Source: Betaproteobacteria bacterium (lineage in GTDB: Bacteria > Pseudomonadota > Gammaproteobacteria > Burkholderiales > Casimicrobiaceae). Taken from it: a DNA stretch of 64,000 nucleotides. Positions 1 to 9,202 of the stretch are shown here, piece by piece (the stretch's first letter is position 1; every line of letters begins with the position of its first letter). The stretch spans positions 1 to 64,000 of the forward strand of contig JADIZG010000013.1 of the NCBI GenBank assembly GCA_016704895.1, read 5' to 3'. The notes under the pieces are model-generated. The model saw only the letters and a list, made by a program, of their open reading frames with translations. It searched no databases and had not been told where the DNA came from. The position numbers and the translations under genes were made by a program.

Positions 1-28
1 GTCGCGGGACGCGTCGGCGAACGACGGA

Positions 29-1195
29 GTGTCGCTTCTTCGATCGCCGGCAACGATCCGCGAGCGCTGCGGCAACGTGCTCGCCGCCGCCGACGCGGGG
101 CGCACGGCGCATCTCGCCGTCGACCGGTCGAAGCTCGACGCGTGCGCGGCGATCGTCGCGGACGCGACGCGCCGCCGCTACCCGTCGCTCGCGATCCCGT
201 ATCACAGCCGCTGGCGCCACTTCGAGGCGGGCGGCATCGACCGCGGCGCGGAGCTCGACCGCGCGCTCGCAGGCCGCAGCGCGCGCGCGGCCGCGCTCGC
301 GCGCATCGACCTCGCGATCGCGAGCGTTCTGCTCGACGCGGGGGCGGGGCGCGCGATGGTCGTATGACGAACGCGAGACCGGCGGACGCTACGCGCGCTC
401 CGAAGGGGCTCGGCGTCGCGAGCTTCCGCGTTCATGGCGGGCGCCTTCTCGTCGACGCCCGGCGACCCGTGCCGCGTCGACGCGAGGGTGCTCGCGGCGT
501 TCGACGGCGCCCGGCTGGCGCGCATCTTCCAGGCGAGCGATGCGAACCCGATCGTCGGACTCGACGGTCGCGCCTCGCTGCTCCGGCGGCTCGCCGCCGC
601 GGTCGGCGACCGGCCGTCGGCGCCGTTCCGGCCGCTGCTCGAGCGTCGCGGCGACGTCGCCGCCGCCGAGATCCTCGCGGTGCTGCTCGAGCGCACCGGC
701 ACGATCTGGCCGAACGGCCTTGCGCTCCACGGCGTCGCACTGGGCGACGTCTGGGCGCACCCGCGCGCGGGCGGCGGCGGCGCGTCGGCCGGCTACGTGC
801 CTTTCCACAAGCTGTCGCAGTGGCTCGCCTACTCGCTGTTCGAGCCGTTCGAGCGCGCCGGCCATCGCGTCGTCGAGCGCGACGCGCTGACCGCACTGCC
901 CGAGTATCGCAATGGCGGGCTGCTGCTCGATTCGGGCGTGCTTGCGCTGCGCGACCCGTCCGATGCGGCGCGTCGCCACGCGGTCGGCAGCGAGCTCGTC
1001 GTCGAGTGGCGCGCGCTCACCGTCGCGCTGATCGACGAGCTCGCCGCGAACGTGCGCTCGCGTCTCGGCCGCCCCGACCTGCCGCTCGCCTGCATCCTCG
1101 AAGGGGGTACGTGGGCGGCCGGGCGCGAGACGGCGGCGAAGCTGCGCGGCGGCGAGCCGCCGCTCGCGATCGAGAGCGACGGAACCGTGTTCTAG
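29..1195 (+). CDS. DUF1688 / URC4 (Urg3) family uracil catabolism protein, frameshifted
   Basis: The protein belongs to the DUF1688 family, known from the URC pyrimidine-degradation route (URC4/Urg3); its exact reaction is unsettled. Family hallmarks are all visible: RERCGNVL near the N-terminus, IPYHSRWRHFEAGG, SVLLDAGAG, DANPIVGL, VPFHKLSQWL, LPEYRNGGLL, and the C-terminal LEGGTWAAGRE and SDGTVF. Length is near the usual ~400 residues. The reading frame breaks three times between about 341 and 430 (frame 2 to 3 near 345-356, 3 to 1 in the GGGG at 405-408, 1 to 2 near 427). The shifts cancel, so sequencing error is likelier than gene death. The GTG at 29 is a provisional start; the frame is open to the window edge. 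upp and codA follow on the same strand, which fits a pyrimidine role. Confidence 0.82.
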
Positions 1196-1220
1196 GAGGC
1201 GAGGCCCGTTGTCGCGTGGG

Positions 1221-1322
1221 GTCCGGCCCCCGACGTCGTGCAGGGGCCGGACGCCGGTGCTGGTAGCCCGGGGCCCGACCCCGGTTTGAACGAGAATGAT
1301 CCGATGTGCAGGAACCGGGGTC
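1221..1322 (+). promoter_or_regulatory. two perfect inverted repeats between the URC4-like gene and upp
   Basis: The first repeat has 10-bp arms (GTCCGGCCCC at 1221-1230, complement at 1243-1252). The second has 10-bp arms GACCCCGGTT (1277-1286) and AACCGGGGTC (1313-1322) around a 26-base loop. The second ends just before the GGAG ribosome site of upp. They could be attenuator or operator structures, or simply repetitive intergenic palindromes. No T-run follows either. Confidence 0.4.
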
Positions 1323-1342
1323 GAACCCCAGGAGCCGCCCCG

Positions 1343-1974
1343 ATGACCACCAACGTCCACCTGTTCGACCACCCGCTCGTCCAGCACAAGCTCACGCTGC
1401 TGCGCAAGAAGGAGACGAGCACGACCTCGTTCCGGCGGCTCCTGAACGAGATCGGTTCGCTGATGACCTACGAGGTCACGCGCGACATGCCGATGCACGA
1501 GGTCGAGATCGAAACGCCGCTCGAGACGATGCGATCGCGGCTGATCGACGGCAAGAAGCTCGTGTTCGTGCCGATCCTGCGAGCGGGCATGGGCCTGCTC
1601 GACGGCTTCCTGTCGGTGGTTCCCGGCGCGCGGGTCGGCCACATCGGGCTCTACCGCGATCCGAAGACGCTCGTCGCGGTCGAGTACTACTTCAAGATGC
1701 CGTCCGGCATGAAGGAACGCGACGCGATCGTGCTCGATCCGATGCTCGCGACCGGGAACTCGGCGGTGGCGGCGGTCGAGCGCCTGAAGGAAGCGAGGCC
1801 GCGCTCGATCCGCTTCGTGTGCCTCGTGTCGTCGCCGCAGGGCATCGCCACGCTCCGTCAGGCGCATCCCGACGTGCCGATCTACACGGCGTCGGTCGAC
1901 CGGGAGCTGAACGACCACGCGTACATCCTGCCGGGACTGGGCGATGCCGGCGACCGCATCTTCGGGACAAGTGA
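1343..1974 (+). CDS. upp: uracil phosphoribosyltransferase
   Basis: UPRT converts uracil and PRPP to UMP in the cytosol. Recognisable family segments in order are HPLVQHKLTLLR, TTSFRRLLNEIGSLMTYEVTRD, VPILRAGMGLLDG, the PRPP-loop DPMLATGNSAVAA, VCLVSSPQGI, and the C-terminal LPGLGDAGDRIFGT. The start ATG at 1343 is preceded by GGAG at about 1331-1334. Total length of about 210 residues is normal. The last codons need a one-base correction: read straight, the frame runs past the usual end, while restoring one base near 1967 gives the expected Lys-stop at 1972-1974. It lies between a URC4-like gene and codA, so it probably salvages or channels uracil made from cytosine. Confidence 0.93.
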
Positions 1975-2294
1975 CCGTCGGCGGTCCGACGTCCTCCGAC
2001 AGGGACAGGCCATGCAACGTCCCCTCTCGTTCGCGACCTTCCGGCGATCGCCGCTGGCGGCGATCGTCGCCCCCCTCCGCGCAGAGGCCGGTCGGAGGCG
2101 ATGCCCGCCAGGTCGTCGCGCTGTCCGTGCCCATGCGCACGCACACGATCGCCGACATGCGCGCCCACCGGCCGGCGCTCCGGGAGATCGACGAGTCGCT
2201 GGCAAGGGCGGCTTCCCCGGGGCGTCCCGCATCGCCTGCCGCGCCGCGTATCGCCACCACTGACGCGCCCGCGCGGACGAGCGCCATCCCACCC
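1975..2294. other. 320-base stretch without a convincing gene
   Basis: Between upp and codA all frames give Arg/Pro-rich translations without recognisable motifs. The codA frame is open upstream of its ATG, but the residues (rich in Arg, Ala, Pro and Ser) do not look like an amidohydrolase N-terminus. No promoter or terminator stood out. Confidence 0.5.
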
Positions 2295-3578
2295 ATGTCC
2301 AGCCTGCTCATCCGCGACGCCACGCTGCCCGACGGCCGCACCGGCCTCGACATCCTGTGCGCGGACGGCCGCATCGCGAACCTCGCGCCGCGCATCTCCG
2401 CATCCGCGGCGCGCACGATCGACGCGGGCGGAATGCTCGTCGCGCCGCCGTTCGTCGACGCGCACTTCCACATGGACTCGACGCTGACCTACGGGATGCC
2501 GAGGGTCAACGCGAGCGGGACGCTGCTCGAAGGCATCGCGCTGTGGGGCGAGCTGAAGCCGACGCTCGTGCAGGACGTCATCGTCGAGCGCGCGCTCGCC
2601 TACTGCGACTGGGCGGTCGGCAGGGGGCTGCTCGCGATCCGCTCGCACGTCGACACGTCCGACCCGAGGCTCCTCGCCGTCGAGGCGTTGCTGCACGTGC
2701 GCGAACGCGTGAAGCCGTACCTCGACCTGCAGCTCGTCGCGTTCCCGCAGGACGGACTGCTGCGCTCGCCGGGCGCGCTCCACAACCTGAAGCGCGCGCT
2801 CTCGATGGGCGTCGACGTCGTCGGGGGCATCCCGCACTTCGAGCGGACGACGGCCGACGGCGCCGAGAGCGTTCGCATCCTGTGCGAGATCGCGGCGGAC
2901 CTCGGCAAGCGCGTCGACATGCACTGCGACGAGACCGACGACCCGATGTCGCGGCACGTCGAGACGCTCGCCTGCCAGGCGCAGCGGCTGGGGCTGCAGG
3001 GACGGGTCGCGGGATCGCACCTGACGTCGATGCACTCGATGGACAATGACTACGTGTCCAAGCTGATCCCGCTCCTGCGCGAGGCGGGCGTCGCCGCGAT
3101 CGCCAACCCGCTGATCAACATCACGCTGCAGGGGCGCCACGACACCTACCCGAAGCGCCGCGGCATGACGCGCGTGCCCGAACTGCTCGCGGCGGGCGTC
3201 CCGGTCGCGTTCGGCCACGACTGCGTGATGGACCCGTGGTACCCGCTCGGCAGCGGCGACATGCTCGAGGTCGCGGCGATGGGACTGCACGTCGCGCAGA
3301 TGACGGGGCAGGACGCGATGCGCGCGTGCTTCGACGCCGTGACGGCCACGCCCGCGGCGATCCTCGGCCTGGAAGGCTACGGCCTCGCGCCCGGACGGCG
3401 CGCCGACCTGGTGCTGCTGCAGGCGCGCGACCCGGTCGAGGCGATCCGGCTGCGCGCGGCCCGGCTCGCGGTCGTCCGGGCGGGCAAGGTGGTCGCGACC
3501 TCGCCGCCGGCGCGGGCGACGCTCGACCTGCCAGGCCGCCCGGCGACGGTCGACTGGACGCTTCCGGGCGCGCCGTAA
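2295..3578 (+). CDS. codA: cytosine deaminase (amidohydrolase)
   Basis: Deaminates cytosine to uracil, feeding upp just upstream. The 427-residue protein matches the CodA branch of the amidohydrolase superfamily in length and layout. An N-terminal beta domain is followed by the HxH metal motif in DAHFHMD (about residue 60), HCDETDD, the metal His in GSHLTSMHS, and the very CodA-like GHDCVMDPWYPLGSGDM supplying the catalytic Asp. A small C-terminal domain (ADLVLLQARDPVEAI) closes the fold. ATG at 2295 is chosen because homologues begin with the LLIRDATLPDG segment. Unlike most neighbours, this gene reads without interruption. Confidence 0.93.
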   Translation: MSSLLIRDATLPDGRTGLDILCADGRIANLAPRISASAARTIDAGGMLVAPPFVDAHFHMDSTLTYGMPRVNASGTLLEGIALWGELKPTLVQDVIVERALAYCDWAVGRGLLAIRSHVDTSDPRLLAVEALLHVRERVKPYLDLQLVAFPQDGLLRSPGALHNLKRALSMGVDVVGGIPHFERTTADGAESVRILCEIAADLGKRVDMHCDETDDPMSRHVETLACQAQRLGLQGRVAGSHLTSMHSMDNDYVSKLIPLLREAGVAAIANPLINITLQGRHDTYPKRRGMTRVPELLAAGVPVAFGHDCVMDPWYPLGSGDMLEVAAMGLHVAQMTGQDAMRACFDAVTATPAAILGLEGYGLAPGRRADLVLLQARDPVEAIRLRAARLAVVRAGKVVATSPPARATLDLPGRPATVDWTLPGAP

Positions 3579-3604
3579 GGTCCGGGCCGCTGCGCCGACT
3601 TCGA

Positions 3605-3631
3605 GGAAGCCGGGGCGCGAACCCGGTTTCC
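3605..3631 (+). terminator. hairpin after codA, terminator-like
   Basis: A 10-bp stem (GGAAGCCGGG at 3605-3614 pairing with CCCGGTTTCC at 3622-3631, one G-U) with a 7-base loop lies 26 bases after the codA stop. No T-run follows, so it would be at best a weak terminator, or an mRNA 3'-end stabiliser. Confidence 0.3.
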
Positions 3632-3695
3632 CGGATAATGCCGTCGATGACGTTTCCCACCGCTCTCGCCCGCCGCGCGTAGCCCGCGCTCCAGC

Positions 3696-4799
3696 ATGGA
3701 ATCGATCTACTACGTGATGGCCTGGGCCTGTCACCGCAAGTGCAGGCACTGCTACGAGGATCGATTCCGGCCGTACGTCCGCGACGGGCTGGAGTCGGTC
3801 GTGCGCGAGGCGGAGGAGAACTTCCCGCGCATCGTCGACGGCTTTCCGGCGCGCATGACCTACCTCGACCAGGACGACCCGGGACCCGACGGGGCGTTCC
3901 CCGAGAAGACCGGTCGCGTCATCCTGTCGGGCGGCGAGGTGCTGATCGACCCGGTGCGCGAGCGCGTGACGTACAAGGTGATCGAGCGCCTCGCCGCGAA
4001 ATACGCGAAGCAGGGGGGCGTCAAGGTCGTCGTGCAGACGACGGGCGACCTCCTGACTGACGCGATCGTCGGCGACCTTCTCGACCGCGGCGTCTGGATG
4101 ATCTCGGTCGCGAGCGTCGACGACTTCCACGTCGGCCTCGAAGGGGCCAGAAGCAAGCGCTTCGTCGACGATCTGGCCGCACGGTTCGAGCGGCACGGGA
4201 TGCGCAGGTCGGGGCTGTCCGCGTCCACGCGCAACTGGCACGAGGAGGAGGGGCCGATCTACAGCTTCTTCGGCGCGACGCCGGATTCGTGGATCGGGAA
4301 GCTGTGGCCGCGCGGTCGCGCGTGGCAGAATGGCCTGTCGAGTGCGACGCTCGCCGACAACTTCTGCAACCGCTGGTCGGGGGGGCTCAACTTCCTGCGG
4401 CACGCGTACAACGGGTCGGAGGTCTCGGTCGAGCCGGACGGCAGCGTCTATCCGTGCTGCGTCAAGACGAAGCTGCCGATCGGAAACCTCCTCGAGGACG
4501 ACCTGATCGCGATCCTCGACTCGCTGACGGGCGAGCCCGCCTACGAGGCGATCACGATGGGCCATCCGGAACGGATGGGCATCGCGCACGGCTGGAGCGA
4601 GGCGACGTTCGTCGACCGTTCGGCGACCGTGACGCCGCAGGGCGAGCCGTACCGCAACCTGTGCATCGGCTGCGACCGGTTCCACGAGGAGGTGCTGGGG
4701 GCCGTCCTCGAGTCGGCGAGGGAGCGACGACGCGCGATGCGGGCGGCAGCCTCCGCCCCGTCCCGGAGCGTTTCGCCCCTGCCGGCGTCGGCGAGATGA
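3696..4799 (+). CDS. radical SAM protein, unknown substrate
   Basis: The 367-residue protein carries the radical-SAM CxxxCxxC motif very near the N-terminus (CHRKCRHC, Cys12, 16, 19), which binds the [4Fe-4S] cluster that cleaves SAM. A glycine-rich LSGGEV follows, the usual SAM-contacting strand. The C-terminal part holds YPCCVKTKLPIGN and LCIGCDRFHEE, a cysteine arrangement like the auxiliary-cluster (twitch/SPASM) region of peptide- or cofactor-modifying enzymes. The stop overlaps the start of the next gene (ATGA at 4796-4799), so it is probably co-transcribed with the ynjB-type receptor. I do not recognise a named subfamily. The partner could be a small molecule brought in by that transporter, but this is conjecture. 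Confidence 0.8.
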   Translation: MESIYYVMAWACHRKCRHCYEDRFRPYVRDGLESVVREAEENFPRIVDGFPARMTYLDQDDPGPDGAFPEKTGRVILSGGEVLIDPVRERVTYKVIERLAAKYAKQGGVKVVVQTTGDLLTDAIVGDLLDRGVWMISVASVDDFHVGLEGARSKRFVDDLAARFERHGMRRSGLSASTRNWHEEEGPIYSFFGATPDSWIGKLWPRGRAWQNGLSSATLADNFCNRWSGGLNFLRHAYNGSEVSVEPDGSVYPCCVKTKLPIGNLLEDDLIAILDSLTGEPAYEAITMGHPERMGIAHGWSEATFVDRSATVTPQGEPYRNLCIGCDRFHEEVLGAVLESARERRRAMRAAASAPSRSVSPLPASAR

Positions 4800-5989
4800 G
4801 CGTGCCGTCGCGATTCGCGCTCGCCTCCGCGGTCCTCGCCGCGCTCTGCGCGGTCGCGCCCGCGGGCGCGCAGGACCCGCCTGGTCCGACGTCGTCGCCA
4901 GGGCGCGCGGCCAGGACCGTGCGCTGGAACGCATGGGCAGGCGACGAGAAGACCAACGCGTTCATCGCCTGGGTCGGCGACGAGGTCGGGAAGCGCTACG
5001 GCGTCAAGGTCGTCCACGTGAAGCTCAAGGACACCGCCGAGGCCGTGCAGCGCGTCGTGGCCGAGAAGGCGGCGGGCCGCGACGTCGGCGGCAGCGTCGA
5101 CCTCGTCTGGATCAACGGCGCGAACTTCCTCGCGATGAAGGAGCAGAAGCTGCTCTTCGGCCCGTATGCCGAGCGCCTTCCGAACTGGCGCTACGTCGAC
5201 ACGGCGGGCAAGCGATCGAACCTGATCGACTTCACGATCCCGCACGAGGGCTACGAGTCGCCCTGGAGGATGGCGCAGATCGTGTTCGTCTGCGACAGCC
5301 GGCGCGTGGGCGACCCGCCGTCGTCGGTCGCGCCGCTCGGCGCATGGGCGAAGGCGCACCCGGCCGCTTCACGCACCCCAACGTCCGCAACTTCCTGGGC
5401 TCGACGTTCCTCAAGCAGGCGCTCCTACGAGCTCGCCCCGGATCCGTCCGTGCTGCAGCGCCCGGCCACCGACGAGAATTTCGCCGCGACGACCGCGCCG
5501 ATGTGGGCGTGGTACGACGCGTTGAAGCCGAGCCTGTGGCGGGGAGGCGCGCAGTTCCCCGAGAACGGCCCGGCGCAGCGGCAGCTCCTGAACGACGGCG
5601 AGATCGACGTGATGATCTCGTTCAACCCGTCGGAAGCGGCGGTGTCCGTGATTGCGGGCCTGTTGCCGGACTCGGTGCGTACGTTCACGTTCGCGAAGGG
5701 AACGATCGGCAACACGAGCTTCGTCGCGATCCCGTACAACGCGACGGCCAGGGAGGGCGCGATGGTCGTCGCGAACTTCCTGCTCGAGCCGGCGACGCAG
5801 GCGCGCGCGCAGGACGTGCGCCAGATGGGCAACTTCACGGTGCTCGATCTGGCGAAGCTCGCGCCGGCGGACCGCAGGCGCTTCGACGAACTGCCGCGCC
5901 ACCCGGCGCTGCCGACCAACGCGGAGCTCGGCGCGACGCTGCTCGAGCCCCACCCGTCGTGGATGACGCGGATCACGGCCGAGTGGTAG
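4796..5989 (+). CDS. ynjB: YnjB-type ABC transporter substrate-binding protein
   Basis: Periplasmic receptor of the YnjBCD ABC importer family; the substrate is not established. The N-terminus is a clear Sec signal peptide (hydrophobic FALASAVLAALCAVAP, likely cut after AGAQ). The family motif RWNAWAGDEKTNAFI opens the mature protein, followed by VDLVWINGANFLAMKE and the C-terminal PHPSWMTRITAEW. Between about 5362 and 5425 the direct frame gives a Ser/Thr-rich stretch while the neighbouring frame gives FTHPNVRNFLGSTFLKQAL, the expected family sequence. This is a compensating pair of frameshifts, probably sequence errors. It is followed by the permease (ynjC) and ATPase (ynjD), the full E. 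coli-like order. Confidence 0.82.
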   Translation: MSVPSRFALASAVLAALCAVAPAGAQDPPGPTSSPGRAARTVRWNAWAGDEKTNAFIAWVGDEVGKRYGVKVVHVKLKDTAEAVQRVVAEKAAGRDVGGSVDLVWINGANFLAMKEQKLLFGPYAERLPNWRYVDTAGKRSNLIDFTIPHEGYESPWRMAQIVFVCDSRRVGDPPSSVAPLGAWAKAHPAASRTPTSATSWARRSSSRRSYELAPDPSVLQRPATDENFAATTAPMWAWYDALKPSLWRGGAQFPENGPAQRQLLNDGEIDVMISFNPSEAAVSVIAGLLPDSVRTFTFAKGTIGNTSFVAIPYNATAREGAMVVANFLLEPATQARAQDVRQMGNFTVLDLAKLAPADRRRFDELPRHPALPTNAELGATLLEPHPSWMTRITAEW

Positions 5990-6003
5990 CGCCGGTACAC
6001 GAA

Positions 6004-7701
6004 GTGAACGTCGGGCGAACCGGCGCGCTCGCCTGGGCGCCGCCGCTCACGGTCGCGACGTTCGCCCTTCCGATCGCCGCGGGACTCGCCGGCACGATCG
6101 CGCCGGCGTTCGGCTACCTGCCCGCGATCGGCGGGAACGGTTCTCGCTCGATGCCTGGCGCGAGCTCCTCGCGTGGCCGGGGTTCGCGACGAGCCTCTGG
6201 CTCACGCTCGCGACGGGATTCGCCGCGACGATCTTATCTGCCCTGCTCGCGTTCGGCTTCTGCGCGTGGGCCGCGGGACGCGCATGGGGACCGCGCGCCG
6301 CGGCCTGGCTCGCGCCGATCCTCGCGACGCCGCACTCGGCGTTCGCGATCGGCCTGGCATTCGTGATCGCGCCGTCGGGATGGATCGTGCGCGTCGTCTC
6401 GCCGTGGCTCACCGGCTTCGACGTGCCGCCCGACGTCGCGACGGTCGGCCACTCGTCCGGCGCCGCGCTCGTGCTGGGGCTCGTCGTCAAGGAGGTCCCG
6501 TACTCGTGCTGATGACGACCGCAGCGCTCGCGCAGGTGCGTTCGCACGAGCACCTGACGCTCGCACGCGCCTCCTCGGCTACGGCTGCGCGCGAGGCGTG
6601 GGTGCGCGCGGTGCTGCCCCAGATCTGGCGACAGGTGCGACTGCCGGTGCTCGCGGTGCTCGCGTACTCGCTGTCGGTCGTCGACGTCGCGCTCGTCCTG
6701 GCGCCGGGCAATCCGCCGCCGCTCGCGGTGCTTGCGGTGCGCTGGCTCGCCGATGCCGACGTCCGGATGTGGTTTCCCGCCGCCGCCGCGGCAACGCTCG
6801 TGCTCGTCGTCGTCGCGGCGTCGATCGTCGCCTGGCTCGCGCTCGAGCGACTCGTCGCGTTCGCCGGGACGCGCATCGTCGCGCGCGGACGACGGAGGAC
6901 CGCACTGACGCCGCTCGTCGGTGGAGCGGCGGCGACCGTGGCCGCACTCGGCGTGCTGGCGTGCGCGGCGATGGGGGGGATGGCGCTCTGGTCGGTCGCG
7001 ACGCAGTGGCGCTTTCCCGATGCGTTCCCGGCCGGCGTCGCGATCGACGGATGGGTGCGACGCGCCGGCGACCTCGCGACGCCGGCATGGAACACGATCG
7101 TCGTCGGCGCTCTCGCGACGCTGATCGCGCTCGCGCTGTCGCTCGCCTGCCTCGAGGCGGAGCAGCGTCGCCCGCGCGCCGGCCCGCCGCCGGCGCTCTC
7201 GGTCCTGTACCTGCCGCTGCTCGTGCCGCAGGTCGCGTTCCTGTTCGGCGCGCAGGTGCTGCTCCTGCGCGGCAACGCCGACGGCACGCTCGCTGCGGTC
7301 GCGTGGGCGCACCTGATCTACGTGCTGCCCTACCTGTTCCTGTCGCTCGCCGATCCGTGGCGCTCGCTCGACCCGCGTTACGCGCGTACCGCCGCGAGCC
7401 TGGGTGCGTCGCCGGTGCGCGTGTTCTTCGCGGTCAAGCTGCCGATCCTCGCGAGGCCGGCAGCGATCGCCTGCGCCGTTGCGTTCTCCGTGAGCGCGGG
7501 GTCTACCTGCCCACGCTCTTCGCCGGAAACGGCCTGGTGCCCACGCTGACGACCGAGGCGGTCACGCTCTCCTCCGGCGCGGACCGGCGCGTCATCGGAA
7601 CGTGGGCGCTCGTACAGGCGCTCGTGCCGCTCGCCGCGTACGCGGCTGCGGTGCTGCTGCCGGCGCGGTGGGGCGCCGGCCGAACGGGACGCGCGGCGTG
7701 A
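6004..7701 (+). CDS. ynjC: YnjC-type ABC transporter permease, frameshifted
   Basis: Inner-membrane permease of the YnjBCD system, a fused double permease with many hydrophobic helices. The reading frame changes three times: frame 1 to 3 near 6137, 3 to 2 near 6500-6512, and 2 to 1 near 7500. Joining them gives about 565 residues, comparable to family members. Recognisable pieces are ATSLWLTLATGF and PHSAFAIGLAFVIAPSGW in the first half and SLGASPVRVFFAVKLPIL, the EAA-type loop that docks onto the ATPase, near the end. The start is GTG at 6004. The stop TGA overlaps the GTG of ynjD. The breaks are single bases in GC-rich runs and look technical. Confidence 0.75.
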
Positions 7702-8370
7702 GCGGCGGCGCGCTCTCGCTCGTCGGCGTGCGCATCGCGCTCGCCGGCCGCGCGCTGGTCGACGGCCTCGATCTGGTCGTCGGCGCCGGCGAGTGCGTGA
7801 CGCTGATGGGGCCGTCCGGCTGCGGCAAGTCGACGCTGCTCGCGTTCGTCGCGGGCTCGATCGGTCCGCCGTTCGCCGCGGCGGGGCGCGTGCTCGTCGG
7901 CGGCGACGACGCGACGGCATGGCCGCCCGAGCGCCGCCGCATCGGCATCCTGTTCCAGGACGACCTCCTCTTTCCGCACCTGTCGGTGGGCGGCAACCTG
8001 GCGTTCGCGCTGCACGAGCGGGTGCGGGGCGCCACGAGCGGCGTGCCCGCATCGACGCCGCGCTCGCCGAGGCGGATCTCGCCGGGTTCGCCGACCGCGA
8101 TCCGGCGACGCTGTCGGGCGGCCAGCGCGCGCGTCGCGCTGATGCGCACGCTGCTCGCCGAACCGCGCGCGCTGCTCCTCGACGAACCGTTCAACAAGCT
8201 CGATGCCCAGCTGCGGGACGACGTGCGGCGGTTCGTGTTCGATCACGCGCTCGAGCGCGCGATCCCGATCCTGCTCGTCACGCACGACGAGGCCGACGCG
8301 CGCGCGGCGGCCGGACGCGTGCTGCGGTTCGGGGACGAAGGGCGGCTGCGCGACGGCCCCCGCGGGAGGG
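7698..8370 (+). CDS. ynjD: YnjD-type ABC transporter ATP-binding protein, frameshifted, 3' end unclear
   Basis: Cytoplasmic ATPase of the YnjBCD importer. Walker A is MGPSGCGKSTLL, the Q-loop is ILFQDDLLFPHL, Walker B is ALLLDEPFNKLD, and the switch His is in LLVTHDEADA. The ABC signature LSGGQRARVALMRT can only be read by changing frame between about 8035 and 8140, where a compensating frameshift pair sits. The gene begins at GTG 7698, overlapping the ynjC stop. Its 3' end runs into a G-only tract from about 8366, so the true stop is hidden; the ~217-residue family length predicts an end close to there. Confidence 0.78.
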
Positions 8371-8450
8371 GAGGGGGGGGGGGGGGGGGGGGGCCGGCGG
8401 CGGGGGGGGGGGGGGGGCGGGGGGTCCCCGCCCGGGGCGGGCCCCTCGCC
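8366..8450. repeat. poly-G low-complexity tract
   Basis: About 85 bases of almost pure G with a few Cs, at the junction of ynjD and the convergent racemase-family gene. It has no coding sense in either neighbour. It resembles the other G-tracts of this window (15187, 16900, 35004) and is most simply a base-calling or assembly artefact. Confidence 0.7.
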
Positions 8451-8465
8451 GACGCAGCGACGCCG

Positions 8466-9202
8466 CTAGCGCGCGCCGAGCCGGGCGCGCAGCGCGCGCA
8501 CCGCGGCACCCGGCGTCGTCAGCACGGGAGCGCTCGCCACGCGCGCGACGGCACCGCCGCGCGGGCGAGGCTGAACTGCGAAAGCGCAATGACGTCCGCC
8601 TGCATCGTGACAGCGCGCGCCACGGCCTCGGCAGCGAGCCGGTCGTGCGCGTCGCCGTCGCCCCGGTCGAGCGCGGCCATGGCACCCTCGACCATCACGG
8701 GCACGATTTCGACGTCGTTCGGGAACTCGGCGGGCATCGACGCGAGCGTCGGCGCGAACGTGGCGACCAGCGCGACCCGGCGAACGCCCGCGCGAGCGAG
8801 CGCGACCGCGTCGTCGATCATCGCCTCGTTGGGCTTCAGCACCGGCCTGTCGGGCCAGCGACTCGCGACCGCGTCGATGCACGGCCCGAACGCCGAGCAC
8901 GTGAACAGGATGGCGGCGGCGCCCGTGCCGAACACGTAATCGGCGAGCGCGAGAAAGCGCCCGGTCATGCGCTCGTCGAGGCCCGAGGGGCTCGCGGCGA
9001 GGTCGGCCGACAGGCTGTCGTCGAGCAGGTTCATGCGCTTCGCGTCGGGCCACGCGCTCGCGAACTCGGCGTTGATCGGCGCGATCGAGTGCGCGAGCGC
9101 GTGGATGAGCGCGATTCGGACCTCGCCGAACTCCGCGTCGCGCGCCACTCCCCGGGGGGAGGGGCGACCTCGAGGCGGCCCTTCGGTTGCCCGTTCAGCC
9201 AT
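8466..9202 (-). CDS. Asp/Glu racemase superfamily protein
   Basis: The core RIALIHALAHSIAPINAEF begins a family related to aspartate/glutamate and hydantoin racemases; such enzymes isomerise or decarboxylate small acids using two cysteines. One catalytic Cys is in ILFTCSAFGPC; further conserved pieces are RMNLLDDSLSADL, KPNEAMIDDAV and ALSQFSLARA. The C-terminal 25 or so residues (VARVASAPVLTTPGAAVRAL) lie in another frame after a one-base shift near 8545. ATG at 9202 overlaps the stop of the TRAP permease, which would couple the two genes. Homologues, however, usually start directly at the RIALIH segment, so the first ~25 residues may not be real. Co-location with a TRAP-TAXI importer suggests it acts on the imported acid. 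Confidence 0.7.

Noticed and set aside
1692..4934. A 1080-codon open frame on the minus strand
   Set aside because: Shadow of upp, codA and the radical SAM gene; Arg/His-rich, no motifs, typical of GC-rich antisense frames.
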